A stretch of 64,000 bases of DNA from Cheilinus undulatus (GCF_018320785.1 NC_054872.1:43016551-43080550), one strand, 5' to 3'; counted from the first letter of the stretch, positions 39,419 through 52,800 are shown. Program-made: numbers and translations. The notes: a model not told the origin generated them from the letters alone.

Positions 39419-39598
39419 CAGTCATTAAAGTTAAAATGACATCAGTGTTTTCAGGGTTCCTAAGTTTCAGTCCCACAGCCCTCACAGGCCTAGTTGTGAG
39501 TTTAAAGGAAGTAATTGAGTCTGCAGTTTCATGTTTGGGAGGGACTAGACTCTAACAGTGAAACTGCCCCGCTCAGTTTGGAGGAACTGAATTACAAC

Positions 39599-42500
39599 AT
39601 GGCTGTAAAGCTTTTCCCACTGCTGCTTGTTATTTGTTTTGCAAAATGCAGTCAAGGTAAGGTTTAACCTGTAGATTGAAGGTTGAAATGAAGAAAACTT
39701 GTAAGAAGATTGAGCATGCAGTAGGCTATGATGATGTGCATGTCATTTTTTTTTTAATCAGATGTGTGCCAAATGCTTTTTGTTGGACATTTTCTGCTTC
39801 TGTATCATTAAGATAAACTATTTTCTTACATTTTATTTTACAGGTATGCTACATTTTGATAAACAGTTGATTCTAAATTCAAACAATCTCATATGTCTTC
39901 TTTAATGTTTTTATTCTTTTCTGATCTTTTTCTTCTTTAACTGCAGGTAAACACCTGCTTCGCTTTTTGACTTTCTGTACGAGGAACCTTAAAGGTGACG
40001 GCCAAAATGATATTGAGTTTGACGGTGATCAGCTCCTTCACACTGACCCTTTTACCGATCAGATTGTCCCGCGTCTGCCAGAGTTTAAACAGCAGTGGCT
40101 CCCTGACCCTGGAGTGTCCCATGACTCATATGTGAGCTACGGTACCTGCCATTACAACATTGAACGAGTCCCAGGATTTTATAATTATCCTCCAGAGAAT
40201 ATAGGTAAGACACAAAATTTTTAGTTTTTTGTACTGATAATATAGAAATATTATAAAGATCTTAAGATCCTTTATCTGTATGGCAGAATACCACCTTAAT
40301 GCATTAAAAATAGAAGCACTGCTGCCATTAAAAGGGAGTCTTGTGACTAATATATACTTAAATCAGACATAAATATATGTTAATACCAGTGTATCAATGT
40401 TTCACCTGAGTTTTAAAGGTGTATAGAGCTGAGGTAGAGCCTCATTTTTAACCATATTTTGCACCACTTCTCACTGTAAATACATGAGATATAGTCCAAT
40501 AGAAATGTAAGAGAAAAGTTTTCATATGTTGTCAAAAATAAAAAAGTAGTATATTAAGATCATCATCGTAATATTGCAACTCAGTGTTCCATGTTCATCC
40601 GTCTGTCAAAATGTGAGCTGACAGGCCCAAAATGTCCTGAGAAATGGTCTTATATCTCAGTCCAAGTTCCCAGAGGCTTTAGAGAGTCTTATTTGTGTAT
40701 TAAACATAAGTTAGAGAGGAGTGGACTGCATCATAGTAGAGGAGAACAGATGCAGAGACAGTCCTTGCAGGGTGTTATTAACCTCTGTGTTTTTAATCAT
40801 GCGTGTGTCATCACGGCCTCATGCCTTAAGCTTTTTAACGCAAAGCCAGGGACTTTCCATGAGCTGTTCAACAATACTGGTATTTGCATGTTTGAGTGCC
40901 ATCTCAATGAATGACCTGAAGTATGAAAGGATGCTGATCATTTTAGGTCATCTAAATTCTTCAGGATGCTTGAGTTGCTGGTGGCCGAGTGGTTATGCCA
41001 CCCCGTGTACGGAGGCTGCAGTACTCAAAGTGAGCGGCCTAGGTTAAAGTCCAGCCTGTGGTTCCTTTCCTGCATGTCATACCCCAGTCTCTCTCTCTTG
41101 CCCACTTTCAACCTCTATCCACTGTCCTGTCTGAATAAACACAATTAAAATTACCTATATGCACTCATATCACACATTCATACTTTCTCGTGTCCACATG
41201 AATTCTTTCACATTTCAAAACATTACATGACTTTGTTGTTTTTTGAAAAGAAAACAACTCAATGCTGTTCTTTGTTTTTAATTTAACGAAGAAATGTCGT
41301 CAAGTTCTGATAAAACTGGCGCTTTAGCATGCTAATCTCTTCCGCCATAGAACTGCCCCTCGTCGCTGATTGGTCCTGTCACTTTCTAACCGGGCCCAAG
41401 CAGTTCAGACGGGAGCTTTGCAAGATGGATTCACCACAGTAAGAAACACAGAAACGTGCGTATCCATCTGCTATGCAAGGTTACTCCTTACTTGTATATA
41501 AGAAATGCTAAGTCCCTCACAACCCCCCCCCCCCTTTGGAAAAAATACACATCAATTTTAATTTTTTTCATTGACAAATCCCAACATATTTGGCTGTTCC
41601 TCATAAAAGATCAATGCATAAACTATCCATTGTAATGACAGTGTATTAGGACCTCTCTCTTGCTGACCCCCATAAAGGAGGGGCTTTATATTGTTCAGGA
41701 TAACAGCAGCAGTTTGTTGTCAGTTCAATCAAGGGAGACTGGTAGCTGATTAAAAGATAAACATTTATTTTACACAGATGTGATATTGAATCGTTGTCAG
41801 AGTCTCTTTGGTGTTTCACATAGCATGATCGTAGGCGCCTGCCCTAAGAGGCAGCAAGATCTATCCTCCTGTGGAGTTCAGACAGTGGTGGTGGTGCTGG
41901 CCAATGATGTCATCTGAGGCCGATTAAATGAAAGTGGGTCAAATGTGAAGCCAGAGGTTGAAGAGATGATGTCTGAGGGTTCTGCAGTAAAGAGGCTGAC
42001 CACTCTGCAAATACAAGGATGACATCTTGTAGACTTGGCAGTGATAGTGAGGTGGAGGGTCACTTGCAATATTAACATTTTAAGTGTTAATAATAAGGCT
42101 GATAGTACGGGTTACATATCTGTGTTGTTGTGATGTAGATGTGTGGCTCTGTAGTCTTATTTAATCTCTCTCACTGACATCCATCAATCCATCTGCAGCA
42201 ATTCCCACCTCCCAGATCTACCCAAGGGATGAAATGGAAATTGGAGTCCCTAACACACTCATCTGCTTCATCAATAACTTCCACCCACCAATGCTTGACA
42301 TCACCTGGACTAGGAATGGGCAGCCGGTGGACCAGGCAGACGTCAGCCAGACTCAGTATTACTCCAACAAGGATTTCAGCTTTTACATGGCGTCGTACCT
42401 GGACTTCACTCCGCAGGCTGACGACATCTACTCCTGCAGTGTGGGACACATCGGCCTAGCAGAGCCTCTCACCAAGTTCTGGGGTAGGTTGCTCATAGCA

Positions 42501-44195
42501 TGTAAATCAGCTGGTGCAAAAGGAAGGAAGGGAAAGATTGATGACTGCAGCCAATGCTGATATGGTCCCTATTGATTTATATTCATTCACATCATGGGTT
42601 CAAATGTGAATATCTATTGGATTCACTGCTATTGAATTTGTGCAGACAGTCACGATCTCAAGTGGATAACTTTACCTTTGGATCACCTTGAGATTAAATG
42701 TTATTTTATTGAAATGTTTAGACTACTATTTGCACAAGTGGTTCTATCATAAAGCAACCATGGGCAATATCCAGGGGCCTTGTGCTCCCAGGGGCTTCAA
42801 TATATAGCCATTATAGGCAGGGCTAGTGGGGGAGGGTTTAAAGGTAGGGTTCAGCCAAATGAGGAGCCATTGTAGAGTTAATCTGTGATTGCCGTATTCT
42901 ATTTTTGACCTGAATAATAGCCACTCTTATAAAAAAACAAAGAAAAAATGTTTTTTAATCAATGCTATAGTACATAATAGCCTTTTAAAAATTAAAAACC
43001 CATTTTCTGACAACAGAATTACCTTTTCTTTTGCTTATGTGACCATTATGGATGGGCACATTGACTAAAACATTTTAAAAGTGATGTCAGACTCCATAGC
43101 TAAGCCATGATCTACACAAACTTCAGGATGCCAGAGAATAAAGTAGAAGGAACTCAAATGACCTAGAGTGAAAAATAATGAAATTATTCCAAAAAAAGGC
43201 AAAATGGGTAAAAAACTGCAAAAAATGCCAGGAAAAAAATTGTGGAAGTGGTCACAGAGTGGTAAAAATGGGTTAAAAGAGGCAAAAATAGGATGGAAAC
43301 TGCAAAAATGGATTTCGAAAGGTAAAAAAGGGGCTAAAAGGGGTGGTAGAATGGTGAAAAGCAGTTAAAAAGTGGAAAAAAATCTGTCAAAAGAGGCACA
43401 CTTGGGTTAGAAGTGGAATAAATATGGATAAAATGAGTGGAAACAATGATGAAAAGGGGTTATAAAGTGGCACAAAAAAGTAATTTTAACAGCAGATGCA
43501 GTAAAATCTTGACACATTTTTCAGCTCCAAATTGACGTAACTGTTAGCCAGGATGCTAACACAAATACTGCTGATCCAACACATATGCACTGATATCATC
43601 AATAAATAACAGGAGAATTAATTCTGTGGACTGGCCTGAATATAAGTGTGCATCAAATATTAGTTATATATCTACAAATCAATTCTCAGGAAGAGTATTT
43701 TGAATGTAAACAAGGGACCAAGAGTTAAGAAAATAGCATAAAATTTACTTTAATGTCCCTAAAAAGTCCCTGCAGGACCCATGGCCCCAACAGCAAGGTC
43801 CAAAACCCTCAAAAGCCCCCAAATGTCTTTTATAAAACAACTGATAGTTGGGTAGATACTGTGTCCCCACTGAAACAATGAATGTGTGGATTACTGGGTG
43901 GTAAAATGGCATGCAGGAAAAAAGATTTGCAGCAAAAGAACAAATATTGCACCAATAGGGATTTATTTTAACTTTTATGTTACACCTGGCCAAGAGACAT
44001 GTAAAAATACTATGATTCTTATTTCATATTATTGTAACAAATGTCTGTTTCTGTGTGTTTCCCACAGAGGTTAAAGACATAGATCATCAGCTCATGGAGA
44101 CAGCTGTCTGTGTTTGTGGTGTGATCCTGGGGCTGATTGGAGTTGTCACAGGGATCTGGTTCATCGCGAAAGCCAACAAGTCCTGCCAAGCGTAA
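39599..44195 (+). CDS. MHC class II alpha chain, probably nonclassical
   Basis: Alpha subunit of a class II heterodimer on the surface or in endosomes of antigen-presenting cells. Exons: 39599-39656 (signal peptide), 39947-40204 (alpha 1), 42199-42483 (alpha 2), 44068-44195 (connecting peptide, membrane segment, tail), all phase 1, 242 aa, the usual family size. Signal peptide MAVKLFPLLLVICFAKCSQG. Alpha 1 has FDGDQLLHTD and two Cys (TFCTRN and GTCHYN), matching the extra alpha 1 disulfide of fish. Alpha 2 is a C1-set Ig domain with Cys in LICFINN and YSCSVGH. The membrane segment has the class II alpha GxxxGxxG motif (GVILGLIG); the tail is AKANKSCQA. By eye, the backbone-binding Asn of classical alpha helices (human N62) is Ser, while N69 is kept. 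No canonical X/Y box was seen just upstream. Confidence 0.92.
40973..41152 (+). mobile_element. tRNA-derived SINE in class II alpha intron 2
   Basis: GTGGCCGAGTGG (40981-40992) resembles a pol III A box and AGGTTAAAGTCC (41041-41052) a decayed B box, like a Ser/Leu-type tRNA head. A pyrimidine-rich body (CTCTCTCTCTTGCCCAC) and a tail ACTGTCCTGTCTGAATAAAC close it. The same body and tail style recurs at 45427-45605. Confidence 0.65.
43150..43480 (+). repeat. Degenerate minisatellite, class II alpha intron 3
   Basis: Irregular purine-rich units of about 20-22 bases such as GGTAAAAATGGGTTAAAAG, GCAAAAATGGATTTCGAAAG and GGTAAAAAAGGGGCTAAAAG. The 66-codon open frame here (43168-43368) is a by-product of the repeat, not a gene. 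Confidence 0.65.
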
Positions 44196-44739
44196 CAGGC
44201 GTCAAGGCAAACACCTGAATCTCGATGTCAGATGTGTGATCATTCTTGCCTTTCTTCCTTGGTGTTTTTCCTCAGGGAGAGAGATGGGCTGAGATTTATT
44301 TTTGTCCCCATCATGGTGTTTTATTTTACACCTTTATGATTGTGTGCTGCCTTCGCCTTTTTCTTTAGACATTTCTACATCAACACTTAATTATGATCCT
44401 GATACGGACAAAACACCTTTTTTAAATACAGTAAACATAAGTGCAATAGAGCCAGTTTTTATTAAAACAGAGACTGGAATTAAGGAACGAACTAACCTCT
44501 TCTAAAATTATCGAAATCTGACAAAAGACTACTTCAACTCACCAAGTAGATAAAAACCTGGGCTGATAAGTCCCACAGTGATGTGTTGATTTTTTTTCAG
44601 TTGAACACAAGTAAGGGATCTATTTACTTAGTTTGGTTATTATTATTATTATTCCATTTTAAATATTTCTGGATGACAAATTTTAAGCCTATGCACCAGT
44701 GGTAGCTGAGACTGATACCATTATTATTTCAGGCTGTTC

Positions 44740-45150
44740 GCCCATCTATTGTTACGTTCCTTTCTTGGTCATGTGGTATCTTAAGAATGTGACAGATTTT
44801 CATCAAACTTTGCACAAGTATCAACTCTGATAAAGGATGAACTGATAAGATTAAAGAGGTCAAAGGTCATGGGGCTTGTGTTCACCCCTTGCTTTCCAGG
44901 CTGTTCTTTTAAACACAATTTCTTTAGAGTGCTTTGAGAGACTTTCTTTAACCTTAAAGTGTTTTCCTGACTAAATGATGTACATGTTTTATTTTAGATG
45001 TCAAAGGTCAAAGATCAAAGTCATGGGGCTTGTGTGCGTGGTTTGCTTGTGAACGTGAAATCTCAAGGATGCTTTGAGGGACTTTTCTTCAAATATTTAA
45101 ACATCTACTCTCACTTTAGAATGAACTGTCAAGACTTTGGAGGTCAAAGG
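44740..45150 (+). repeat. Diverged repeat with AAAGGTCATGGGGCTTGTG-like units
   Basis: Two blocks about 140 bases apart (near 44870 and 45020) share TCAAAGGTCATGGGGCTTGT-type sequence followed by a GCTTTGAGRGACTTTCTT-type block. A third partial match (GGAGGTCAAAGG) is near 45139. It lies in the spacer between the two class II genes. Confidence 0.5.
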
Positions 45151-45426
45151 TAAAAAGAATTAGAACACCATGGGCTCAATTTCATTTTTTAACATGCAAA
45201 AATTCTGATGAAAAACAACAGACTCAGTGTGCAAAGGTCTAAAGAGGGTGGCAGTGTGCAGTCTGGATGAGGAGATTGTCATTCCTAGAGAAGAACCAAA
45301 CAGAAAAGCGCTAAAAGTAAGCAGGAAAAGTAATATTCAAAGTCAGATTTAGTTGCAGTATTAGTGAAAGGCTCAGAAACCAGTGTGGTTTTCATAAATA
45401 TTTGCTGTTTAAATGTACTACTTTGG

Positions 45427-45605
45427 GGTCCTGGTTTAGCTCAGCTGATAGAGCAGGTACCTGTATACCAAGGCTAAGGCCGTCAACACACAGGTCACAG
45501 GATCGAATGCTGATTCCAGCACTGATTGGTGCAGGTCTTCCTCCACTCTGCCTCCCTATTTCCTGTCTCTCTTTAACTGTCCTATCAAAATAAAGACAGA
45601 AAGCT
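45427..45605 (+). mobile_element. tRNA-derived SINE between class II alpha and beta
   Basis: An A box, TAGCTCAGCTGATAGAGCA (45437-45455), and a B box within GGTCACAGGATCGAATGC (45493-45510) form a tRNA-like head. A CTGCCTCCCTATTTCCTGTC body and a CTATCAAAATAAAGACAG tail follow. The tRNA-unrelated body and mismatched arms show that it is a SINE and not a tRNA gene. Confidence 0.75.
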
Positions 45606-46635
45606 CAAAAACAACCTGAAAATGTTGTCCTGTGTATCTCTGAAGGCATTTTAATTCTGTGGCTGCTTGTTGTTTGTCTAACACTCTTTTAACTGACATG
45701 ATTGATTTTTCATCTCAACAAGGTTTTCTTGGTTAAATAAAAGTTAACTTCATAATAGAATGAAGCGGCATTATTCATATTTTGCTTTCTTTCACTCTCA
45801 CACTAACATATTATTGTGTTGTCATGTATTAATAAAGCACACAATGGGAAGTTTGAATGTTTGTTTCTCCATGTTTTGCATGTTTGCACGTTTGAGCACT
45901 GACAAGAGGACATTCAAATGAAAGGGAACTGTGCTTTCTTTGTCATGATCATTGGCACATTCACAAAGTCACTTTTATTTATTTCAGCAGCAGCTTACCT
46001 TTTGGCATGACTGCTGGTGCTGCAGTGACTCATAACACAAAGGCTCACTTAACAATGCTTGCCATATCTGCTTATATAAGGCAGAAAAGAACTAGCAGAC
46101 TAGTACAATGAACAATGAACCATTATCTTTTGTAACATGACTGCAAACTTAACAAACTAACTTGGACTAATGTGGAATGCACACAAAACACCAGGTCAGA
46201 CTTGTACCTCCTCACAGTTTCTTATAGAATGAAATGGTGCCATTCAAGAAAGGTAGGAACAGGAGTGACCTCTAAGAAGGGCTCAGAGACCAGATGAGAG
46301 CACTGTGGGAGGATGGGTTTGAGGGAGTGGTGGAAATGGAATCTTTATAGCAAAATGTTTATATTTCTGGATCATGCCAAGGCAACTAATGATGTAGCAG
46401 GTGAATTTTGTGTAGCACGGGGAGATTGGAGCCAGGAGATTTTTGCATGTAAGTCAAAGTTGAAACATATGCTCAGCTGACCAGAGAACTAGCACATTAA
46501 ATGTTTGGGTTAAGCTAGAAGACTAAAGAAAATACTTTGATCCAGGCAGATTTACCATTGAACAGCAGTAAGCAACTTCGTGGGCTCTCATCCTCCAAGG
46601 GGCCTTGAAATAAATTTCATAATAGTACAGTAATA

Positions 46636-46800
46636 TTGCTAAGCACCTCCAAGTCTGAGGCCATGGTCCTCTTCTGGAAAACAATGGACTTCTCCCTCCA
46701 GGTGGGAAGTGAGTCTTTGCCCCAAGTGAAGGAGTTCAGGTATCTCGGGGGCTTATTCATGAGTGAGGGTAGAAGGGAGTATGAGGTTGACAGGTGGGCT
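46636..46800 (+). mobile_element. LINE reverse-transcriptase fragment
   Basis: The translation contains LSTSKSEAMVLFWK, SESLPQVKEFRYLGGLF and SEGRREYEVDR, typical of the teleost non-LTR retrotransposon ORF just upstream of the segment seen at 12489-12735. The frame breaks soon after. Confidence 0.7.
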
Positions 46801-47270
46801 TTGCCCTGCTGCCGTCATATTATGTGCAGCTCATCTAATGGCTGCAGCATCAGCCCCATACAATAGTCTTTCAGCTGTTTCTGTAGTATGTGCACTGCTG
46901 TGGAGTTATTTTCCTGCCAAAACTTTACAACAAACAAAACCTCACTTTTAAACAAATGCAAACCATTTTTCTAACAAATCATGGTTCAGAAACTAATACA
47001 GCATGCCCTACAATTAAAAATGAGCAGAATTCAAGAACACAGAGACTTAAATCACGCAAAGACATGCCTGAAATCCTGCAAAGACAAAAAACGGTCGGGT
47101 TTTGCATTAGAAAAAATACTTTGCATTTGTTTGAAAGTCAGGTTTAGTATTAGAAAAATGGTGTGCAGTTGTTTGTTACTTGTATTAGTTGATTGCCAGA
47201 CATTTGTGGAGCACACTTCATTTGTTTGTAAAATCTTGGCAAGAAAAAAAACTCCATACAAGGCAGTGGG

Positions 47271-47288
47271 GGGGTGGGGGGGGGGGGG
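47271..47288 (+). repeat. Poly-G tract
   Basis: Nearly uninterrupted G run (one T) of about 18 bases; potential G-quadruplex or assembly-error-prone site. Comparable C runs are at 41523-41534 and 55374-55388. Confidence 0.8.
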
Positions 47289-47368
47289 CACTGGAGCCCC
47301 CTTTCAGCTGCATTAGCAACTGCTGTAACCAATGGAGGATCAATAAAAACTCTCTCCTCTTCTCGTCT

Positions 47369-49227
47369 AGGGCCCTATGAAATCCGTTTATTTTTTGCCA
47401 AATCCGGTTTTATTTTTTTCCAAGTTCCGTTTTTTTTTTCGTTTTAATTTTTTGGAATTCCGTTTTTTAACCTTTCCACTAATTTTACCATAAAAAAGAG
47501 TTTCTTGTTTATGTAAATGAATAAAATGTTCACTAATTTAATAGAAATAACCTTATATTTTTTTAAAAATAGCCACAGTGTGCCCAGGATCCGTTGATTG
47601 GATAACCCTGATATAAAATAAATATAACCAGTGTAACGTCAGATATTTCCATAATAAATGAAGAAATCCTTCTGTTCTCTCAAACACAGAGTGATAGTAA
47701 CTGAATAAGAAGGTCACATTAAAATTAAACTGTTAAAAGGTATTAAAAATAATAGTATATACAGACCATTGATACTCATTGAAATGGATAAATGATTAAT
47801 TAAATAAATATCACAAATTACTGTCTCCAAATAATTCATTAAAAATATAACTGAATTATTCACAAGGACACTTATTAAGACTCAAGCTGAAAAAAATAAC
47901 ATGCCCTAACCTGATAAAGTACCATATATCTCTTAAACTACAGTGTATACATGAATAACCCTGGTATCAAAATAAAGATGGCTTTCTACAGTGATGTAAA
48001 CCTAATAAAGATGGAACATGGCATATCTGAAAGATTTTTATCTGCTTAAAAACCTTTACTTTTATAGAGTAATTAGCTCAAGTAAAATGCTGTAGGAGCC
48101 ACAAGACCTCTAATGGAGCTCATACACCAACAGCTTACATTTGCCACCATTAGTACCATATTTGCCATTTCATATTACTCATAAACCAGACTGTAAAACT
48201 TCTTTTATTTATTCATTGGTGACTATATGATCTCTCTCCATACATCTCTACCGCTATATTAAAAAAAAAAACACACTAAATCAGGCCTTTGCCTGTTTTT
48301 CTGTCTAAAGTAAACTAACACAGCCTATCAGGTTTGACTCTACAAGGAGCAGATTGGTCTAAAAGACTGGTTAACAAACTGTATTTCCTCTGACATCCAG
48401 CACAGTTCTAATCTAACAGACAGTCTGGATCTTCATGGTTTAGCAGACCTCTTACTAGTTCTATTCTCTCTGACAGAAAATGGCAGATATGGTGAATGGT
48501 CTGGGGCCCAGGTGTATAATCTTCATCGGAATGATCCTCATCTTCACATTAGAAACAAGAAAAAGAAAACAGCTGGGGTTGAAGTTGACATACTCATTCA
48601 CATCCAACATTAAAACTAAAAAACCAACAAACAGTCCACAGTAAACTGTAATGAGACAGTGACATGAAATATTATAACGTGCTCATAATATACTGCAATA
48701 TCAGACAGATGCCTTGAGAGGCTCATAATTAATTGATTTCTATTGTCATGAAATGAAAATATCAAAGAAGTGATGTTTATTTTTATCAACAATGAAATTA
48801 TAGTGCACCAGTTTACTGTAGCCTACTGATCATTACGTTTTACTGTAAGGCATGGTTATAATTTCTTACGCTGTACTGACAGTTTTAAATCATTTATCCT
48901 GTTTACTTCTGGTATTTTGCATGCATTGTTGTTTTTTTTTGTTTCAATTGTTGTTTGTGTTTACTCTATCATCATCGCTTGGCATCCAAACATACTAAAA
49001 TGACGTTTCAAAAACAGGTTAAAAGCACTTCTGGACACGTTACTGCGTGCTGCAATGTACATCTTCAGCTAAATCTAACTCGTAATTGACAGTCAGCTCA
49101 GGTAACTCAGGCAAACAGCGAGTAAACTGCAACGAATTTGCCATCATATGCCTTTCTTTTCTCCTGACTGGAAGTGTGGGGGCGGTCTAATGCCAAATGC
49201 GGAAGCAGTTCATGCATAGAGCCCATT
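47369..49227. mobile_element. Possible hAT-type element in the class II spacer
   Basis: The left end AGGGCCCTATGAAATCCG resembles the ends of known teleost DNA elements. The right side at 49215-49227, read on the other strand, gives GGGCTCTATGCA, a weak match to GGGCCCTATGAA. The interior is AT-rich with no transposase frame. No exact target duplication was found, so the right boundary is tentative. Confidence 0.4.
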
Positions 49228-49309
49228 CTGCCTCTCAGCTGTAGAAAGCAGGTTTGGCAGGGTACAGAAAACACACCACCATGTTTTGGTACCAGATTTA
49301 GGCAAAAGA

Positions 49310-49480
49310 ATAAATGCTTGGACTAAAAATAAAGACTAAAATGTGAGGACTTGTTATGGACTAAAACTAGACTAAAATGTTTTGAGTTTTCGTCGACTAA
49401 AATGAGACTAAAACGTGACTAAAACTGAAATGCATTTCATTTAAAGACTAAAACTAAAATTAAAAATACCTGCCAAAATT
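49310..49480 (+). repeat. GACTAAAACTAAAAT-type repeat
   Basis: Irregular GACTAAAAY units, including TTTTCGTCGACTAAAATGAG. The complement of this repeat (TTTTAGTTTTAGTTGACT) recurs at about 60010-60535. Confidence 0.55.
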
Positions 49481-49834
49481 AACAGTTGTCCACACGATAC
49501 TGCTGTACACTTGATTGGTCCTCTTCAATAGTCCCTTAATTTTCTTTTTTGAATTGGATGCATGAAAAATAACTTGTGTGATGTGAGAGCATGTGTAAGG
49601 TGGCAACTGCGTGTGTCTCACGCGGATTGCATCAGAGTTGGCAGCTCTGGCAATAACAAGACTTGAAAAACCCGTTCCTCTTTGCTCTGCCTTTGACAAA
49701 TTGTGCCATTTATTTTAGGAGGAAGTTTGGATCAGGTTTCGATTTTGAGCTTCAGGGGATTTTCGGCAGAGTTGAATTTGCTTTGTATGCAGCAGAAGAA
49801 GAACTTTACGTTGTAGTTTCTCAGTATTTCAGAG

Positions 49835-52800
49835 ATGATGGGACACTTTATCTACAAACTCACAACCACTGCTGTTCTACTCTGCAGTGCACCAGCAGGT
49901 ATGTTTCTATGCATTCCTGTCTAATGTTGAAAGAAGTGTAAGATTCAAGATGAATATTTTAAAAAATCTCTGTCCTGCTTATAATGGTTCTTGCAAAAAG
50001 CTGAGATGGAGCCTTTTTGTATTTTTTTAATAAACATTAAACTTTTGCACAGAAATCTGCAAACTAACCATCTCTCCTAAATACAGACGTTAAAGTGACA
50101 GACAATAATTTCTAAGTTTCTATGAAATGTTATAATGTATGGAAAACATTGAGCTGTTATTATCTTATTTGACTTTATTTGTAATGATGGTTGACATTAG
50201 AGCTCGGCTGTATGAACATGTTCCAGAAAAGCTGGGACAGGAGCATATTTATAAAAGTGTTGTATCACATTTTCTTCTAACAACTCTGTAAGTGTCTGGG
50301 GACTGAAGACGCTAATTGCTAATGTATTAAAAGTGATTTAAATTCTTGCTTGATGTACATCCTAGTTGCTCAGTGTTGCAGGGTTTCTGTTGCTGTTTTT
50401 AAGCTTCATAATGCACATTGCATTTTCAATGGGAGACAGGTCCAGATAGCATTATTTAGTCGTAATTGGTGTATAAAAAGTTAGATTAGGAGGATTTTGG
50501 CAGATTTATGCACGGAATTCTTGAGAAATTTTAAGGAGTGCACATTTTAAAAAATATTAATTATTTAGAACTTGTGACTTGTTTTTACCGCACTGTAAGA
50601 CAGAACAGTTAAAGGATGGTTAAAAAATAGAGTTGTGTTTACTGAAAAAATCAAAACCAGCTGCTGGATTTCATTTTTAGTTTTAAGCTAACAGAGCTCA
50701 AACAATTTAAATATTTTTGTCATTGTACTCGGATTATTTGTGTATCATTCCTTAATCTGCCTAGTTTTCCCAGAATGCCTTTGGGCATCAAACCTTTTGC
50801 ACCATAAGTGATGATACCGACTCAGTTTAAGAAGTTCCGCTTATGTGGGGATAATGTTACTGCTTAGTGGATGGCACGCCAAACTTAAAGGTCCCACGTG
50901 TTACTCCGTTAAGACAAGTTTATACTGGTCTCAGAGGTCCCCAAAACATGCCTGTGAAGTATGTTGCTGGAAAAACACTCCAGTATTGGATTTTTGCATG
51001 TCTAAAACCCCTTCTGTTTCAGCCCTGCTCAGAACGAGCCGTTTATGAGTCTGTGGTTTAATGTGTTACTGAGCTGTCTGACTCCGCCCCTCTCATGAAA
51101 TGGATGTAGCTCTCCTGGAGAGGAGAGGTGGGCAGAACTTCCTCCCAAGTGGGAAGGGCCAACTGAACCTGGGGGCGGGGCTAGCTCCCCACATGACATC
51201 ATGCGGGGAAAATTTGAGAACGGTGGAGAAAGAGAGGGGAGAGGGAATGGATTTTTCTGATTCTTGGGGAGATTGTGGACAGGCCATGGGCATATATATA
51301 GAGAGATTTTTTTTTTGTTAGAAAAGCCTGAAAAAGTGTATTTTGCATTCTATGTAACCCTTATTGAGACATCAGCTACTTATTAAGCAGGTCACTAACA
51401 GCATTGTTGCATATAGTTGTTTAAGTTAGCCTATCTCAGGTGGAATGGAGACTTAGGATGTTATCTGTATGTCCAGTGGTGGGTAGAGTACACAGTTACA
51501 GTACTCAAGTAAAAGTAATGTTACTTAACAATAATAATTACTCAAGAAGAAGAAAAGGCACTCACAAAAATAAGTACTCAAGTAAGTAAGAGTAAATAAG
51601 TACTTTATTGAAAGATTACTCAAGTAGTGAGTAACTTCATAAGTATCTTACTTGTGTGCAATTTATTAAAACGTATGGCATTAAAACATATATTCAGGGG
51701 TAGTAGTGTAACTTGCCAAAAGTATAAGAAATAAAAAAATTAATACATGAAGCAGCAGTCAAGTTATGTTTGTTAATCACAATTATAGGATGAAAAATTC
51801 AATATGAGAAAAAAACAGACTCTTTCTCTCATAATAGTTATCTTATTTCTACATGATGATTTTAATCTCACATACATGAATTTGTACCTTGCAATTTTAA
51901 TCACATTATATTTATTTTATCATGTGTTAATGATTTTTAGCTCATATTTTTGAAATTAATCTTATGAACTGTCCTCATTTCTGACTTTTTTGCCCTTTTT
52001 TCAATATTTTTTTTATTTTTAGCTCCAATTTATACATTTTTATCCTGATTATAATTCAACAGATTTGGCAAGCCAACCTGAAACTTATTAAAACTGAAGA
52101 CAACTTTGGCCCACTAGCCCCACATTATAATCATGCTAGGTATATTCACTGATATCAGAGATATGCCACACACGATAACAGTATCACCTACGACGTAACG
52201 TTAAATAATGGCGTGTAAAATCACATTTGTGGCGGAGTTGCAGAGGTGGTTGGACATGTGACATCATCTATCACTGACACAACTAGCAGTCTGCGAGTTA
52301 AAACAGAGATTTGAATTTAAACGTTTAGCTAACTAGCACTGCAGTTGTTAGCTTGTTTAGCTTACTTACCATAACGTGCTTTCTTAGATTTGACGTGCTG
52401 TTTTTGAAGCTTGAGATTTCCACTGTTTTAGGTAGAGTAGGGAGCGCATTATGTGGCTGTTGTTCCTCGTCGTTTGAAAGGCAAAAAGTCTTGATGTTGG
52501 GCCAGGGATGAACATGCTCCTCTGAAGGAAGCAGGTATTACATCTTCAGCCATTATCTCCATTAGATAGTTAAGGGGGAGGGTTCACGCCTCAGTGTATT
52601 ACCCAGTGTAACGGAGTAGGAGTAAAAAGTGCTCTGCTCAAAAACTACTCTCAGAGGTAGGATTTTTCAAAATAACTACTCAAGTACAGGTAATGGAGTA
52701 AATGTAACGCGTTACTACCCACCTCTGCGTATGTCATGGTCATGTTAACTGGCCTTTCGTCTCTTCCAGGTGGATATGTGATGCAGGGAATGGCAGACTG

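Noticed and set aside
39420-39598. Canonical class II S-X-Y promoter upstream of the alpha gene
   Set aside because: A TGACATCA (X2-like) sequence is present near 39437 but no CTGATTGG Y box follows at the required spacing, so I do not call it.
43168-43368. Lys-rich 66-codon open frame
   Set aside because: It is produced by the purine-rich minisatellite; the periodic Lys/Gly pattern follows the repeat unit.
45437-45510. Apparent tRNA gene with A and B boxes
   Set aside because: The arms do not pair as a cloverleaf and a SINE body with an AATAAA tail follows, so it is a tRNA-derived SINE.
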